From: Lasiosphaeria ovina
Lineage: Eukaryota > Ascomycota > Sordariomycetes > Sordariales > Lasiosphaeriaceae
Length of the DNA stretch: 64,000 nucleotides
Assembly: GCA_033439765.1 (NCBI GenBank)
Contig: JAULSN010000001.1
Span: 2,356,001 to 2,420,000 of the forward strand
Reading direction: 5' to 3'
The position numbers were made by a program, and so were the translations under genes. Position 1 is the first letter of the stretch, and each line of letters starts with the position of its first letter. The notes under the pieces were generated by a model. It was not told where the DNA came from. It did not search any database and worked only from the letters and a program-made list of their open reading frames with translations. Positions 10,380 through 21,868 of the stretch are shown here, one piece after another.

Positions 10380-11912
10380 GAGGGCAGTAGACTAGTGACT
10401 GACCGTACGAGAGCAGTTCATGAAACGCTCTATAGTAGCGTGTTGGTCCGCCGGGTTCTCGATACCTGCTGCTTGTATTTACTCACTATCCAAAGTTGCC
10501 CAGTTTTAAACTCCGCCTCCTATTTTACTAACAAAGGATACCAATAATACTACGGAGGTGAGCTTACCTGATTCTACCCAGGAGATAATTACCGCTCATC
10601 TGTGGCGGTATCGAGCTGGGTGCAGTTGATGCTGGGAGGGGGTGCAGTTTGTTGTCATTGAACCCCCTTTATATCCGCCCATTCGCCGCTCAGCAACCAC
10701 GAGCGGCAGCACAGGCGGTTGCTGTGCGATAGTCAAGTTGTCTGCCTCTAATAGGTTCTCCACCATACAATTGCCAAACTTGAAGGGGGAATTACAGAAC
10801 ATACTTGAGTTCTTGTTGACATTTATGGTGAAGTTGACCTTGGCCCGGCTCCAGCCGTCGCTACTTCGGTCCATGTTCGCCAAGTCGGTTTTACTTAATT
10901 ATTATCTCGACTAAGTTGAAGTTGGTTAGGGTTCTATGAAGAGTTTCTATTGAAATTTAAAACAGTTTATTTATGCTTTCAAGAGGCGTCAAGTATACAC
11001 CTATTACACGGCTGAGGTATGCATTTTGGACGGCTCATTAATCACAAGAGGGTGCTGAAAAAGTATTGGTTGCCCCGGACAGGAACTCGTTCAGAGCACG
11101 CGTCCCGCCATGCAGCTTATCAATTAACCAGGACATGCAAGTCCTGTTGGTTTGGCAAAGGGATATATGTTGCAGTCGAATAACTGTACCTGACTGGGTA
11201 TAGTCTCGGTGGATAACGGAACCATCGGAATGTCAGCAACGATAATGCCCGCCCTGTTATGAGCCGATGATTGCCAGCAAGCCAGACACTCCAACTCTCG
11301 TGTTGACTAGCGGGATGTAGCCATGCGTCGGGACGGACAACAAGGGAATGGCCCGCTTCCAACCGGCATGAGTCAGCAAAGCGGTGCAAAGGATGCCGTC
11401 ATCGGCCATGCCCAAGGTGTGTGTGCGAGGTGAGCGCTGCCGCAGGGATAAAGCAGGAACGCGTCTGCGTCACGCGGCCTTGGGAGATAAGGTGATGGGA
11501 AGAGGCATCATCGTCACGGGTCCCGCCCGGCGGCCAATAAGACCGGGGCCCGGGCCTGAACAATTGAAACGAAAACGAGCTTCACCAGGGGCTCAGCTCA
11601 CAAAGCAGGCCCGGACGGGCCAATGATGGGTCTTGAAACGACTGGCCGTCGCCGGGACCCCCGCGCCTCGAGATATGGTTTCAGCTCACGTGAGTGTCCT
11701 TGGCTGCAGGGGGCCGTCACTGAACCGACGCTGCACTTTCTGGCGCTGTATTTTTTGCGTGCCTGCCGCCCCTGCGCCCCCGGGATGGTAGACAATGCGA
11801 GATGAGTTGGAGGGGAGAAGTGGGAATCTTTAGTTTGTGATGAATGGCCTAGCCCCAGCACACCAGCGGATGGCTTTTCCGGCATGTTGGCGACAGGAGA
11901 GGGCGGGGTGTG

Positions 11913-11940
11913 GGTGTCGGGTGTCGGGTGTCGGGTGTCG
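11913..11940. repeat. Four tandem GGTGTCG units
   Basis: Four exact copies of a seven-base unit in intergenic sequence. The heptamer resembles neither a telomere nor a known site. Confidence 0.85.
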
Positions 11941-13867
11941 GAGCTCCGTTGCTTCTTCAGGTCCAGTTGTTCGCAACACGTGATGGGGCTGTGGAGCTAG
12001 TCGGGTGATCAAAGGCCGACGGGACCTCTGGAACTGGGGGAGGCGGAGTTCTTGCGCGGCTTCGCATTCCACCCCGGAATCACTCTGTATACGGAGTGCT
12101 GCGGAATATATTGCCGGGTTTTGACCACGACGAGCACGCCTTCCCTCCAAGATCAAAAGAAGAAGTCCTTTGCACAGTGGCGGCCGGCAAGACGGAGGTG
12201 CAGGCCAAGCCATCGGCACAGGCCCTTGCACACCGAGAGTCTTACCGTCCAGCTGGGACTCGGGGGACGTGGCAGTTCTGGGAATAGGGCGGGACTGCAA
12301 CTCTGCAGGCCTGGGGCGTCGACGTTGGCGGCAGACAGCAAAAAGAGAGTGACACGGTGATGCGAGTCGGCGAATTGGCCAGTGAGCAGACGAGCCAGCA
12401 CACCCAACGAGATTGTCGGGATGGTGGCGTCAAGCTGATCACGCTGGACGACTATGCCCCTGGGAAGACGGGCACGATCTGGGCAAGAGCAACTGCCAAA
12501 AGTGAAAAGCGACTGCTGGGGAACAAGTCTCGGCGGGTTGACAAAGACCCCAGCTTCCAGGTGGAGAAGGAGAAGCCAGACGGCGTGGGGGTCAGTTTGG
12601 CTGCTGGCCCCAAGCTTCGGGTCGGGAAAGCAACTCGTCAACTTGTCTCAGGCAAACTGAACGAGAACCCAGGATGGAAGAAGGCACTCCCATCACAGCC
12701 CGGCAGACAGACATGGCGTCCACGCAGGCTCACAATTTCATTTGGATTTCGCTGAGCGAGGCAAGCAGCTGAGCTCTGTGATTGGTGCACGGGGGAAGTC
12801 CGGTGGGATGCTGCCCAGAAGCCTGCGCCGGTCGCTGATTTGTCTTTTGGAGCTCCTCAGTCCCCGTAAGCCGCGCCCGACGTCATGGATTTGGTTGCCT
12901 CTTCGCCCCGACGAAGCCCTGCTCACACATCGGCTTCACCGCCGCTTGCACCCGACGCAAGTGAAGCTCACGAGAAGCACTAGCAGCAATTGACACCGCC
13001 AAGGCGCAGCGGGGATACTTGCGGGTCTCTGGAGTCGCGAAGTTCCCTTGGTCCCTGTGATCATGTTCAACTGGCTCCTCCGAATGCCACGGAGGCCCGG
13101 TGTCACTATGTGGCGTCAAGACGGACGGCTGTCAGCCGTGACATGGATGTCAGGTTGGACGGTGGAACATGGATGGGATCCCCGCCATGCCAGCAGCACC
13201 TTCCAAATGCCAATTCCGGCCCTGTCCTACTCGAGGTAAATCCACAAAATCACACATCGTTCCTTCCCCAGCGGCAGTCCATACATAGTACATACAAACC
13301 TAGGGTACGTCGTAGGACAGTATCTGTACTGTGCACTTTCCCAAAGTGTGGATCTTAAGCCCTTGGGACCCCCACGCCCTGCCAGTTGTGGCCGGAAAAG
13401 GACTCCTTCTGGCGAGGCACGACAAGGAACTCTCTCCGCCCCGTGGCTGCCGTCTGCTCTCTGCTGGGCTGGTGATCCCTGGTGCCTTATTCTGGTGCAA
13501 CTCTTTGGTGCATCTCATCTACTAGGCTTCTAGGGGGTTTTCCCTCCTTGGCCTTAGGTTACTAACGTGCAATTTGAAGAGAGGGAGGTGCCCTGGTCCG
13601 CTGGTCGTCCGGTCCGTCCAGTCAGTGTTTAAAATGGCGGGCCCGGCCTTCGATCCAGGGCCGACACATTTATTGTTTCCATCCCTCCCCGACCCACCCC
13701 CCAGCCAGCAACTTAGGTTATTAGACTCCCGCCCACCGTTTGAGACGCGTTGAAGTCGGGTCACGCACACTTTAATCACTCTACCTTATCTCACATTACC
13801 TTGGCCGCCTCGAGCCACACCATATGCCACCCACATCTCGGCACTCGACCCAGACCTCCACCTCCAC

Positions 13868-13898
13868 CTCGACCTTGACCTAGACCTAGACCTAGACT
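13868..13898. repeat. CTAGAC tandem repeat upstream of the aldolase gene
   Basis: About four copies of CCTAGA in a C/T-rich leader, roughly 100 bp before the ATG at 13995. Confidence 0.8.
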
Positions 13899-13994
13899 AG
13901 CAGTTCCCGTCCTCCCGTCCGTCCTCCCGCCCCGGATCACCACCAACGCCAGCACAACCCCGCAAAACCGGTTAGACACGCCACGGACTTCAAC

Positions 13995-15044
13995 ATGTCG
14001 ACTACGCCGACCAGTCTGTCATCGGACTCGCTCCAGCTCGATGACATGGCATCTCAGCAGGCCCAGTCCGGCCGTCTTCCCAATGGCGTCTACGTCCCCA
14101 TGCTCGCCTTCTTCACCTCGTCTGACGAAATCGACGTCCCGGCAACCCAGCGGCACACGGCACGCCTTGTGGCTGCCGGCGTGAGCGGGCTCGTTATTCA
14201 CGGCTCCAACGGAGAGGCTGTCCACATGTCGCGGCGTGAGCGACGTTCCGTCATCGAGGCTGTGGCCGACGCCGTTAGGCACGAGACCGACAGCCATGCC
14301 CCGGTGCCCATCATTGCTGGCTGCGGCGCCCAGTCGCTGCGGGAGACGGTAGAGCTTTGTCAGGAGGCCAAGGATGCCGGCGCCACGCACGCCATCATCC
14401 TGCCGCCCGGATACTACGCCGGCATCCTGAACAAGGACGCCATCGTCACCTACTTCCACGACGTGGCCGATCGCTCGCCCATCCCCGTGCTCATTTACAA
14501 CTTCCCCGCGGCCGCCAACGGCGTCGACCTCGACTCGGACACGCTGCTCCGCATTGCCGCCCACCCCCGCGTCGTCGGCGTCAAGCTCACCTGCGGCAAC
14601 ACTGGCAAGCTGGCCCGCATGGTGGCGGAGACGCCCAAGATTCGGGGCGGCCGCGACGACTTCTTTGTGGCTGGAGGCAGCGCCGATTTCATCCTCCAGG
14701 GCCTCGTGGTGGGAGGACACGGCACCATCAGCGGCTTTGCAAACCTGGCCCCGAGAGCCTGTGTGAGAATCTGCGACCTGTATGAGCAGGGGAGCCTGAA
14801 GGAGGCGCGCGAGCTGCAGCACGAGGTTGCCAAAGCCGACTGGCTGGCCATCCGCTACGGCTTTGTGGGCGTCAAGGCCGCGATGCCAATCTTCCACGGC
14901 GCGGGAGAGGCTTCGTGCGCCGAGCCTCGCCGCCCCTTCACCAGACTGGACGAGAACGGCACGGCGGTCAAAGAGATTCAGCAGGGCATGTCTGGTGCGT
15001 TGGCCATCGAGGCCACGCTGGCTGCCGCGGCGGCCAGCGAGTGA
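13995..15044 (+). CDS. Dihydrodipicolinate synthase/KDG-aldolase family protein
   Basis: Intronless, 349 residues. This is a class I (Schiff-base) aldolase or lyase with a TIM barrel. The family motif GSNGE is at residues 70-74, the catalytic Tyr in IYNFP at 168, and the Schiff-base Lys in VVGVKLTC at 197. Length and motifs match fungal DHDPS-like proteins. Fungi make lysine by the aminoadipate route, so lysine synthesis is unlikely. Related fungal enzymes include L-2-keto-3-deoxy-galactonate aldolase of galacturonate catabolism and 4-hydroxy-2-oxoglutarate aldolases. No pectin-pathway neighbours are present, so the substrate is open. No targeting peptide is obvious, so it is probably cytosolic. 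Start M1 has a good context (CAACATG); Met18 is an alternative. Confidence 0.85.
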   Translation: MSTTPTSLSSDSLQLDDMASQQAQSGRLPNGVYVPMLAFFTSSDEIDVPATQRHTARLVAAGVSGLVIHGSNGEAVHMSRRERRSVIEAVADAVRHETDSHAPVPIIAGCGAQSLRETVELCQEAKDAGATHAIILPPGYYAGILNKDAIVTYFHDVADRSPIPVLIYNFPAAANGVDLDSDTLLRIAAHPRVVGVKLTCGNTGKLARMVAETPKIRGGRDDFFVAGGSADFILQGLVVGGHGTISGFANLAPRACVRICDLYEQGSLKEARELQHEVAKADWLAIRYGFVGVKAAMPIFHGAGEASCAEPRRPFTRLDENGTAVKEIQQGMSGALAIEATLAAAAASE

Positions 15045-18000
15045 GCGGTCAGGGGTGGAGAAGCAGGGATTTTCGATTTTGTCTTTATGAGCCACGACGG
15101 TTTGCAAAAGATGGCCATTTGGGTTAGGCTTCGGGATGTTTTCCCGGGTGTTTACTACTACTGGGCAGGGACAGATTCCTAGACAGAGATTAGACCGCGC
15201 AAGCGATCAGAAAGACGGTTACGAGGCAAATAAAATCATGATTGTGCCAGGCTCAAGGCTCCCCGAGAGATATTCTTGACGATCCCTGCCCGACGCCGTC
15301 TGCCACGCTTTCAGGGGTAACACAGCATTGCGCGGGCTGCTTGATATTGATTTCTACTCGCTCGGCGACCTACCTGCACTCGCACTCGTGACCCAACCTG
15401 TCTTCAGCGAGGCTGACTCTGTATCATGCCAGCGTCATCGTTACAATACCTGCGGCGACGGCGCCCACGTTTCCTGCTTCGTATAGTACTGCCTCCCCCT
15501 TGGTACGTCCCCTCACCAAGTTCCGCTCCAATGAGCGAATAGGTCTAGACTCGCCTGTGGAGCTGGTGTAACCTAGAACAGCCCGGCCGCGGAGTGCGCA
15601 CGCCGTCATTGGAAGGCGTTCGTGCATGTCTCAGACCGCCTGCCTGCCTGTCCAATACCAACAAAGTCCTATGAAAAAGTGCATGACGGGGCTCTGAGAG
15701 TCCTCGAGGTATCAAGCTGCATCCAACCGGAGCTCCAACATCGGTCTTCACAGCACGTGGTACAGCATGCCCAACTTCTGCGGCTTCCCAGGACAATCTT
15801 TCCTCATCTGGACATTTCTCGGCACAAGGGCAGTTCCATGCACAACGGCTTTCTTGCCTGGTGCCTAAGTTTGCGGAACGCTCTGACAATGGTATGTTTT
15901 GAAACTGCTACTCATAGCTATTCGCCAGCAGCCGTCTAACAAGATGCAAGGCCTAGTCTAGATCTTTCTCACGTTACGGCTTCGTTCGATATTTCCTAGT
16001 ATCATAGCTCGGATTACGCCATGGCGAGCCATCTCACCAACAATCACAGATCTCGGCCGAGAACGAGAGCCAGAGGCACCCAACCCGCCCACCCAATAGC
16101 TTCGGGCACCAATCTCACACGCATACACACGCACACACACACGAACAAACACGGAACCCCCACGCCTTGGGAGGAAGGGGAACGTTTGCCCTGCGCCCCG
16201 GGCCGGACGGACCATGCCACCCACGGCGTCTCGCTTCCCACAAGCTGCAGAATGCCGCATCCCACCCTGCAGACGCCCGGGTCGCTTTGTGCGGAAGAGG
16301 CATCCAATCATGACATGCATTGGAATTTGCATGCTTCACACACAGATGGGTAGGCGGTGCATTTGACTATCTAGGTACGTTACCGTGACGCGAATACCTT
16401 CAAATCACAGACCCATCTCTCACAGTGGAATGTGATTTTTTGGCCCTTTCCCTGATGAGTGCGTGTTCTGGACTAGGTCTTGTCTAGGTCAAGTTGAAAT
16501 GAGAAAGGCCCGCGTTCGGGTTTCTTTTTTCAATAGTGCAAGGCCCAAAGGAGACTAAAAGAGATTCGATAGCTTCGAAAACACTGAGACATTAGACCAC
16601 CTGGTGCACGTGGCTGGCTTTCTGCTCATTATTGAAGGGATGACCGTTGGCAACCCAACCGACGTCTTGATTTCCTTCACAGACAGACAGACAGACAGAC
16701 ATCGTGACACGCACTTACACACCACTCCACTCTTTGGGAAACCCAAGTTAGTAATGCAAGGCGGGGGACATTCCATTGGCTGTTTTCCGAATGCAGTTTT
16801 TTCCATGGCCGGGATCTTTTGCTCTGCCTCGGTTGGTCAAGGTAAACATTATTTTCATTTTTGTGACGGGTGCTTGGCTTGGCTGGGTCTCACCGCTCGC
16901 CGTGTGTGTGTGACTGTGTGTGTGTGACCGTGTGTGTGGTCTCTTTTGGGGCTCGTAAATTCCCGCATGACCACACACACCACACACTTCTGCCTTTTTC
17001 CAGTCAGCCACACCCGCAACAAGCCGCTCGATTCGTCAATCTACTACCAACGGAGCCGCCTACATTCGGACAGATCCGGGCTATTTTTCCCCATTCGTGA
17101 AACGACCCCGGTTGCTGAATTGTCCCCAAACGAAGCCCCCCACTACAGTGCTTTACTCTCTCTCTCTCTCTCTCATTCGGCTATATTCCAACGATGCAGT
17201 GTCTATCTGTTTGTGAGGGGCTGCCGAGACGCAGAAGCAGAACCTTAAGCAGGGGTGGTCAACTGACCAGACAGACAGAAGCACCCTTGCTCTGCCCTGC
17301 TGCAAGCACGCCCAGCTTCCAGGTTGCGCAGAACTATTATTTTCGGTGAGAAGGGACCATACAGCAAGGTAGGTAGAGATACCTTAACTACGTGGCGGAA
17401 ATCCCGTGCTCTGCTGCTCTCGTGCCCGGTGGGGGTCACCAATCCAGGAACAGCCTCTCATTAGCTGCACGTTTTCACCGAGGCAAGCGTTCTCGGCGTT
17501 GGGGAAGAAAACGCAGGACCAATGGAACGAGATTTTGAAGAAAGAAGAAGGAACACCCGGGAAAACAATGGGGGCCCGGGCAGATCTGAACTGCGAGATG
17601 GCACTTACTATATTGGTTTCGAACTAAAACGAGGTTCCCGTGGGTTGGTTGAACTGCATCATGGAACAGACTTGAAAAGTTGGAAGCCTTGCGTCCGGGC
17701 GAGCTGCACATACATGCAGACATACATGCGTGACGCTGCAGACGCCCACCCAAGTTCTAGACCAAACGCCGCGCGAGGCGAAACAAGATTGTCGTCAGCA
17801 GGGCGGCGGAGGCGGCGCCGATGTCGGGAGAGACGGCCAGTCATCGTATCTCCAGAGAGAGAAGAGTCACTTCCTGTGTCACACACGTAGCACGAAAGCT
17901 GCCGACTTTATTCTATGCGCCGCAGGCAGACAGACAGACACCTGACCTCTCTATGCCAATCAAAGAGCAGCTCAGCTAGGTACCCAGTAATGCACACTGG

Positions 18001-19078
18001 GAAGGAAACACGATAGTGCTCAGGTTGTATTATTCATTTAACAGCATAGAGACGTGCTCATGTCGTCTAGTGGGTGACTTCGTCTGTCTGAGTACCAAGA
18101 TCAACTGCCAGATTTTGCAAGGGAATCCCGGTGTGAACCTTTCTCCTTAATAATAAGACAGCATATAATATAATAAGACAGCATATGCAAAGTCGTCTAA
18201 CAATGAGATGACCTTACACCGGCTCATCTCATAAACGCAAAGGAGGCAGGGCAGAGCTAAGCCCTCTATCACCAAGCAATTCTCCAACCTGCTCCCGCAG
18301 TGCCACAGTGGGAAAGGGGATAGAAAGACGGATATATAACTAGGGTATACAAAAGACCCTTGTCCATATGTTAGGCTGATAAGGATGCCGGCCGCCATAG
18401 ACGGAGATTCAGGGGCAAAACCTAGCCTTGTATCTCGCCAACTGGAGAACAGCAGACAAATAGGCGTGAAAATAGCCATATAGTTGTTGTCACCACCGCC
18501 AAGTACCAACCTATTTTCCTTTCAAGACGGACTTAGACCGACATGGCATGTCACTCAATAAAGCCACAAACATGCAACAAAGCGGCAAGAAACATGTGGC
18601 CCACAATGGGGAATAAATTGCGCTCGATTCTTATAGACAGAGCCTTAGCAGCCGCCTTCTAATTATCTAATTACAGGGTCGTGTCGGAGCTGGTATCACC
18701 AACCCGGAGGTGTCAGGTTTCGCTGAATGTGTGACTTCTGGAAACCATGCCATCGCTGGCCAACCCAACGAATCAAGCACGTGGCTTCTCGTAGGATGTA
18801 GAATCCCGGCCTAACCGGCATCAGGAATCCAATCCCTCTCCATCGACCGTATCCACGGCTCCTCATCAAAATGGGGCCATGTTATAGACCCTGCCGCCTC
18901 CGCAAAGGGTAGAGCAAAGCCAGCTATATGTACAAAATTTGCTGCAATTCGCTCTGAAGCCCCCCCTCTCATAAAGTCATAGTCACGTTCACGCCATTCC
19001 TTCCAGAAGAGGCCACGACGGTGCCTATAGTCGGTAGTCTGAGCATGTGCGAAGCAAGTAGCGACCAGGCCGAGTCGG
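15045..19078. other. Long gene-free stretch
   Basis: About 4.0 kb with many microsatellites: (CA)-rich at 16120-16145, (ACAG)n at 16679-16702, GTGTGA/GTGT at about 16905-16940, (TC)n at about 17156-17173 and another ACAG run near 17925-17940. ORFs here are short and lack splice signals. The last part is 3' to the chromodomain gene. Confidence 0.45.
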
Positions 19079-20836
19079 CTAGAGCTGTGAAAAGCTCTGC
19101 TTGTACTTTGACAGCTTCTCGTCAAACGATGGGAAGACGGGCGTGATGGTCTTGCCGTTGGGTGAGAAATTCTTAGTTGGCAGCAACTCGTCATCCGCCT
19201 CGTCCGAAACGTGTCCGGCATTCGAGGCTTGGGGGTGGAGGTGGTCGGCAGCATCGCCCTCGAACGCCTCGGCAACGTTGGAGTACTTGGTCCTCGATAT
19301 GTACGAGAGCATCGTCCTCTGGGTTGGCTGCGGTTTCAGCAGGCCTGCCTTTTTCTTCTTCCGGAAAATCTTGATCAGCTCGTCTTGGATATTGGCGACC
19401 GGCTCCCAGGTCGGATTCTGGTCAGGGGGCCAGTTGCCTTCCCAGTTGACGAGAAATTTGTGGACCTTGGTGCCGTTCTCAAACACCCAGCTCTCGTCGA
19501 GCAGTTCCTTGACAACCCAGACATCTGCCGCGAGCTCGTCTTCGTCGTCCTCGTCCGCTTGGCGTGGCTTCTTTTTATTCGCGGATTTGGGGTTTCTTTG
19601 CCTCTTTTCCTTGGGCGGGCTCTTAGACTTCCGCTTGGACTGTTCCGGTTGTGATTTCGCCGAGTGCTCCAGCTGTTGTCCAGCTGAGAAATCCGAAGCA
19701 AAGTGTGTTCCACTAGGTACAGCCGGAACAGGAGTATAAGGTGTGGAGCTTTGAGAACTAACAGGAGCCTTGTCGGCCGGCGTCGACTTGGTGGCAGGAG
19801 ATGGCTTAGACGGCTTGGACGGCTTGGACGGCTTGGGCCGGCTCGCACCATTCTGGTGCTTAGGTTGCGGCTTGGGCGTCACATCACCCGCCGAACTACT
19901 CCTCCGGGTGTTTCTACCGCTACCGCTACCACTAGGTTGGAGAAGAGTCTCAGGTCCAACGGACTTGGCCCACAGGGGGTGAATCATGCCGGGACTCGAG
20001 GCGGCACCGGGAAAAGGGACAGGGACAGGGACAGGGGTTTGCAGGGGGGGTCCCGTAGTTGCGCGGCTTGAGGTTGATGTCGCCTTAGAGAGCAGGCCCT
20101 TCGCAGGCGGTGCCGGGCTGCTAGCCCGGGACGAGTCTTCGAGGGCAGATGCCTCGAATGGGAGTCCAGAAGGTAACCGGCTCGTTGGCCCACGGCCAAG
20201 CTCGACGTTGCCCTCGGACTCCTCTATCTCCAAGTAAATCTGGCGGCGGAGGGCAGCCTCGTCGGACTCGAGATTACTAGTGCTCTCGCCCTGGTCCTCG
20301 TCGTCCAACATGCGACCTAGTTTCCTCTTTTGGGGAGTTGCGAGGGACGGGCCGGCCGCTTGCTTGGCGAGCAGGAGAGCATTGTCGGGCGGGCTCAAGA
20401 CGGATTCCGGAGCAGCAACCTCAACGTGGCGGGCCCTGGCGGGGCGGTCAGCGCGGCGGGCGGTTGACTTTGACTTCTGCTTGTCCTCGAGCTCGCGGGC
20501 CTTTTCCTGCTCCTTCCTCTCCATGTTCTGGTATTCCCAGTCCTCCAGCTCGCGGGGCGAGACGTAGTCGAGGATCTTGTGGCAAGGAACCAGGGTCTTG
20601 AGGGCTGGGAGATCGGTGAAGCCAATGTGGTAGTGCATAAGGCGGCGCGTCGTGGCAGTTGTCTGCTCGCGTGGGGGGAGGACGAACTTGTCGATAATGT
20701 AGCCCGTCGAGTCGCGGGGCGGGACCAGGGAGATTTTGGGGACGGGGGGGCCTGAGCCGGGCACATATTTTCGCGCCGAGGGGAGGGGGATCTCTATTGT
20801 CGTCTTGCGACTCGGCTCCGTCGCTTTGGGCGCCAT
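19079..20836 (-). CDS. Chromodomain protein
   Basis: Intronless, 585 residues. The N-terminal 110 residues are ordered-looking (YIIDKFVLPP, LMHYHIGFTDLPALKTLVPC) and are followed by a long Lys/Ser/Pro-rich disordered middle. A chromodomain at about 438-492 begins DVWVVKELLDE and contains VNWEGNWPPDQNPTWEP. Candidate aromatic-cage residues for methyl-lysine are Trp440, Trp465 and Trp469. Acidic and basic tracts just before it (DEDDEDELAAD, KSPPKEKRQRNPKSANKKK) look like nuclear localisation and chromatin-binding segments. There is no chromoshadow domain, so it is not HP1. The likely place is chromatin, reading a histone mark; the partner complex is unknown. The start MAPKATEPSRK is the first Met in frame. 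Confidence 0.85.
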   Translation of the reverse strand: MAPKATEPSRKTTIEIPLPSARKYVPGSGPPVPKISLVPPRDSTGYIIDKFVLPPREQTTATTRRLMHYHIGFTDLPALKTLVPCHKILDYVSPRELEDWEYQNMERKEQEKARELEDKQKSKSTARRADRPARARHVEVAAPESVLSPPDNALLLAKQAAGPSLATPQKRKLGRMLDDEDQGESTSNLESDEAALRRQIYLEIEESEGNVELGRGPTSRLPSGLPFEASALEDSSRASSPAPPAKGLLSKATSTSSRATTGPPLQTPVPVPVPFPGAASSPGMIHPLWAKSVGPETLLQPSGSGSGRNTRRSSSAGDVTPKPQPKHQNGASRPKPSKPSKPSKPSPATKSTPADKAPVSSQSSTPYTPVPAVPSGTHFASDFSAGQQLEHSAKSQPEQSKRKSKSPPKEKRQRNPKSANKKKPRQADEDDEDELAADVWVVKELLDESWVFENGTKVHKFLVNWEGNWPPDQNPTWEPVANIQDELIKIFRKKKKAGLLKPQPTQRTMLSYISRTKYSNVAEAFEGDAADHLHPQASNAGHVSDEADDELLPTKNFSPNGKTITPVFPSFDEKLSKYKQSFSQL

Positions 20837-21868
20837 GGCAGCGAGGAAGACGGAGATGTCGAAGAAGGGGTGGGTTGTGCTGATGCGGATGCGCGCCTCG
20901 AGAAAGCTTCCCCAACTCTAGGCGACGCGTTGGGTGTGGTGCAGCATGCAGGCAACGCGCTGCAGCGGGTCCACGGCGGGATGTAGGAAGGGTAGGGTAG
21001 GTGCAGCCTAAATTGTTGTGTGTGGGTAGCCCTAGGTCTTTCTGTAAGTTAGGGAAAGTCGTAAACGAAAACCCGGGCAGGCACGAGAAGGGCATCGGAC
21101 GGCGCATGTCTCCTGGCCAGGACGGCGCCTTCGTCGAGTTTCAATGCCCGGCCCAGGTCTCCTGTAGTTGGAGCAATGCGCCCAAGCTTAGCTACAGCGG
21201 TCGTGGTCCCAATCGTCAGCATGGGATCAATCGTCACGTGGGACCTACTGTATCATCCATCGACCACACCCCACCAACCAACTCAGAGCAGACGAGGACG
21301 ACCTAGGAGTCATGCTAAGACCTATTTTTGCTCCTAGTCTTTCCCTTCTTTCCATTTCCCTTCGGTTATCACGTTCGACGCGTACTAATTATTCAGATTT
21401 GGTTCAAAGACGCACTTGCCAGCAATTCAACACTTGGAGAAAAGATTAGGGTTATTCGGGGCTTGTCATCTTTCCAGACCTCGGTGTGACATGATGCCCG
21501 AGAGCTTCGGTGAACAATTCCCCCGAGTAAGTATATCCACCATACCTAGGCACCTAGGTAGTCTCACGAATCTGCCTGCCTAACGACCTCGAAGTCGTTT
21601 CGAAGCTACCATTTATGCTTGCCCCAGAATTGGAAATATGCTAGAATAATCCGAGATGGGCTTCAGCAGAACGGCGTATATGTACGAAGTATCTGCGTGT
21701 CCTCCACCATGAGTTTCATCAAGTTTGCCACATTCACATTTATGAGAGATCGCTTCTCCCTTAACATGAAACATCTTATTTTGGTCCGACTGTTTTGAGC
21801 GCAGCTGCCGAAGAAGCTCAGAGTACAGAGTCATTTTACGACTATCTAGCCAAGCACGGCAATTAGAT
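20837..21868. other. Intergenic region
   Basis: Promoter side of the chromodomain gene and 3' side of the DUF1996 gene. No gene seen. Confidence 0.5.

Larger units (their letters stand above)
9864..13994. other. Gene-poor stretch
   Basis: About 4.1 kb without a gene I can defend. It holds a possible coding remnant at 10191-10379, a lower-GC segment around 10400-11100, the GTGTCGG repeat at 11913-11940 and, next to the aldolase gene, C/T-rich promoter-like sequence with a CTAGAC repeat. Confidence 0.45.

Noticed and set aside
14019..15107. 362-codon ORF antisense to the aldolase gene
   Set aside because: Fully covered by a gene with intact catalytic motifs; long antisense ORFs are expected where third positions are GC-rich. 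The reading has no domain.
18811..19275. 154-codon minus ORF overlapping the 3' end of the chromodomain gene
   Set aside because: The overlap is out of frame with the clear chromodomain gene, and no splice joins the downstream half to it; probably a chance reading of the 3' untranslated region.
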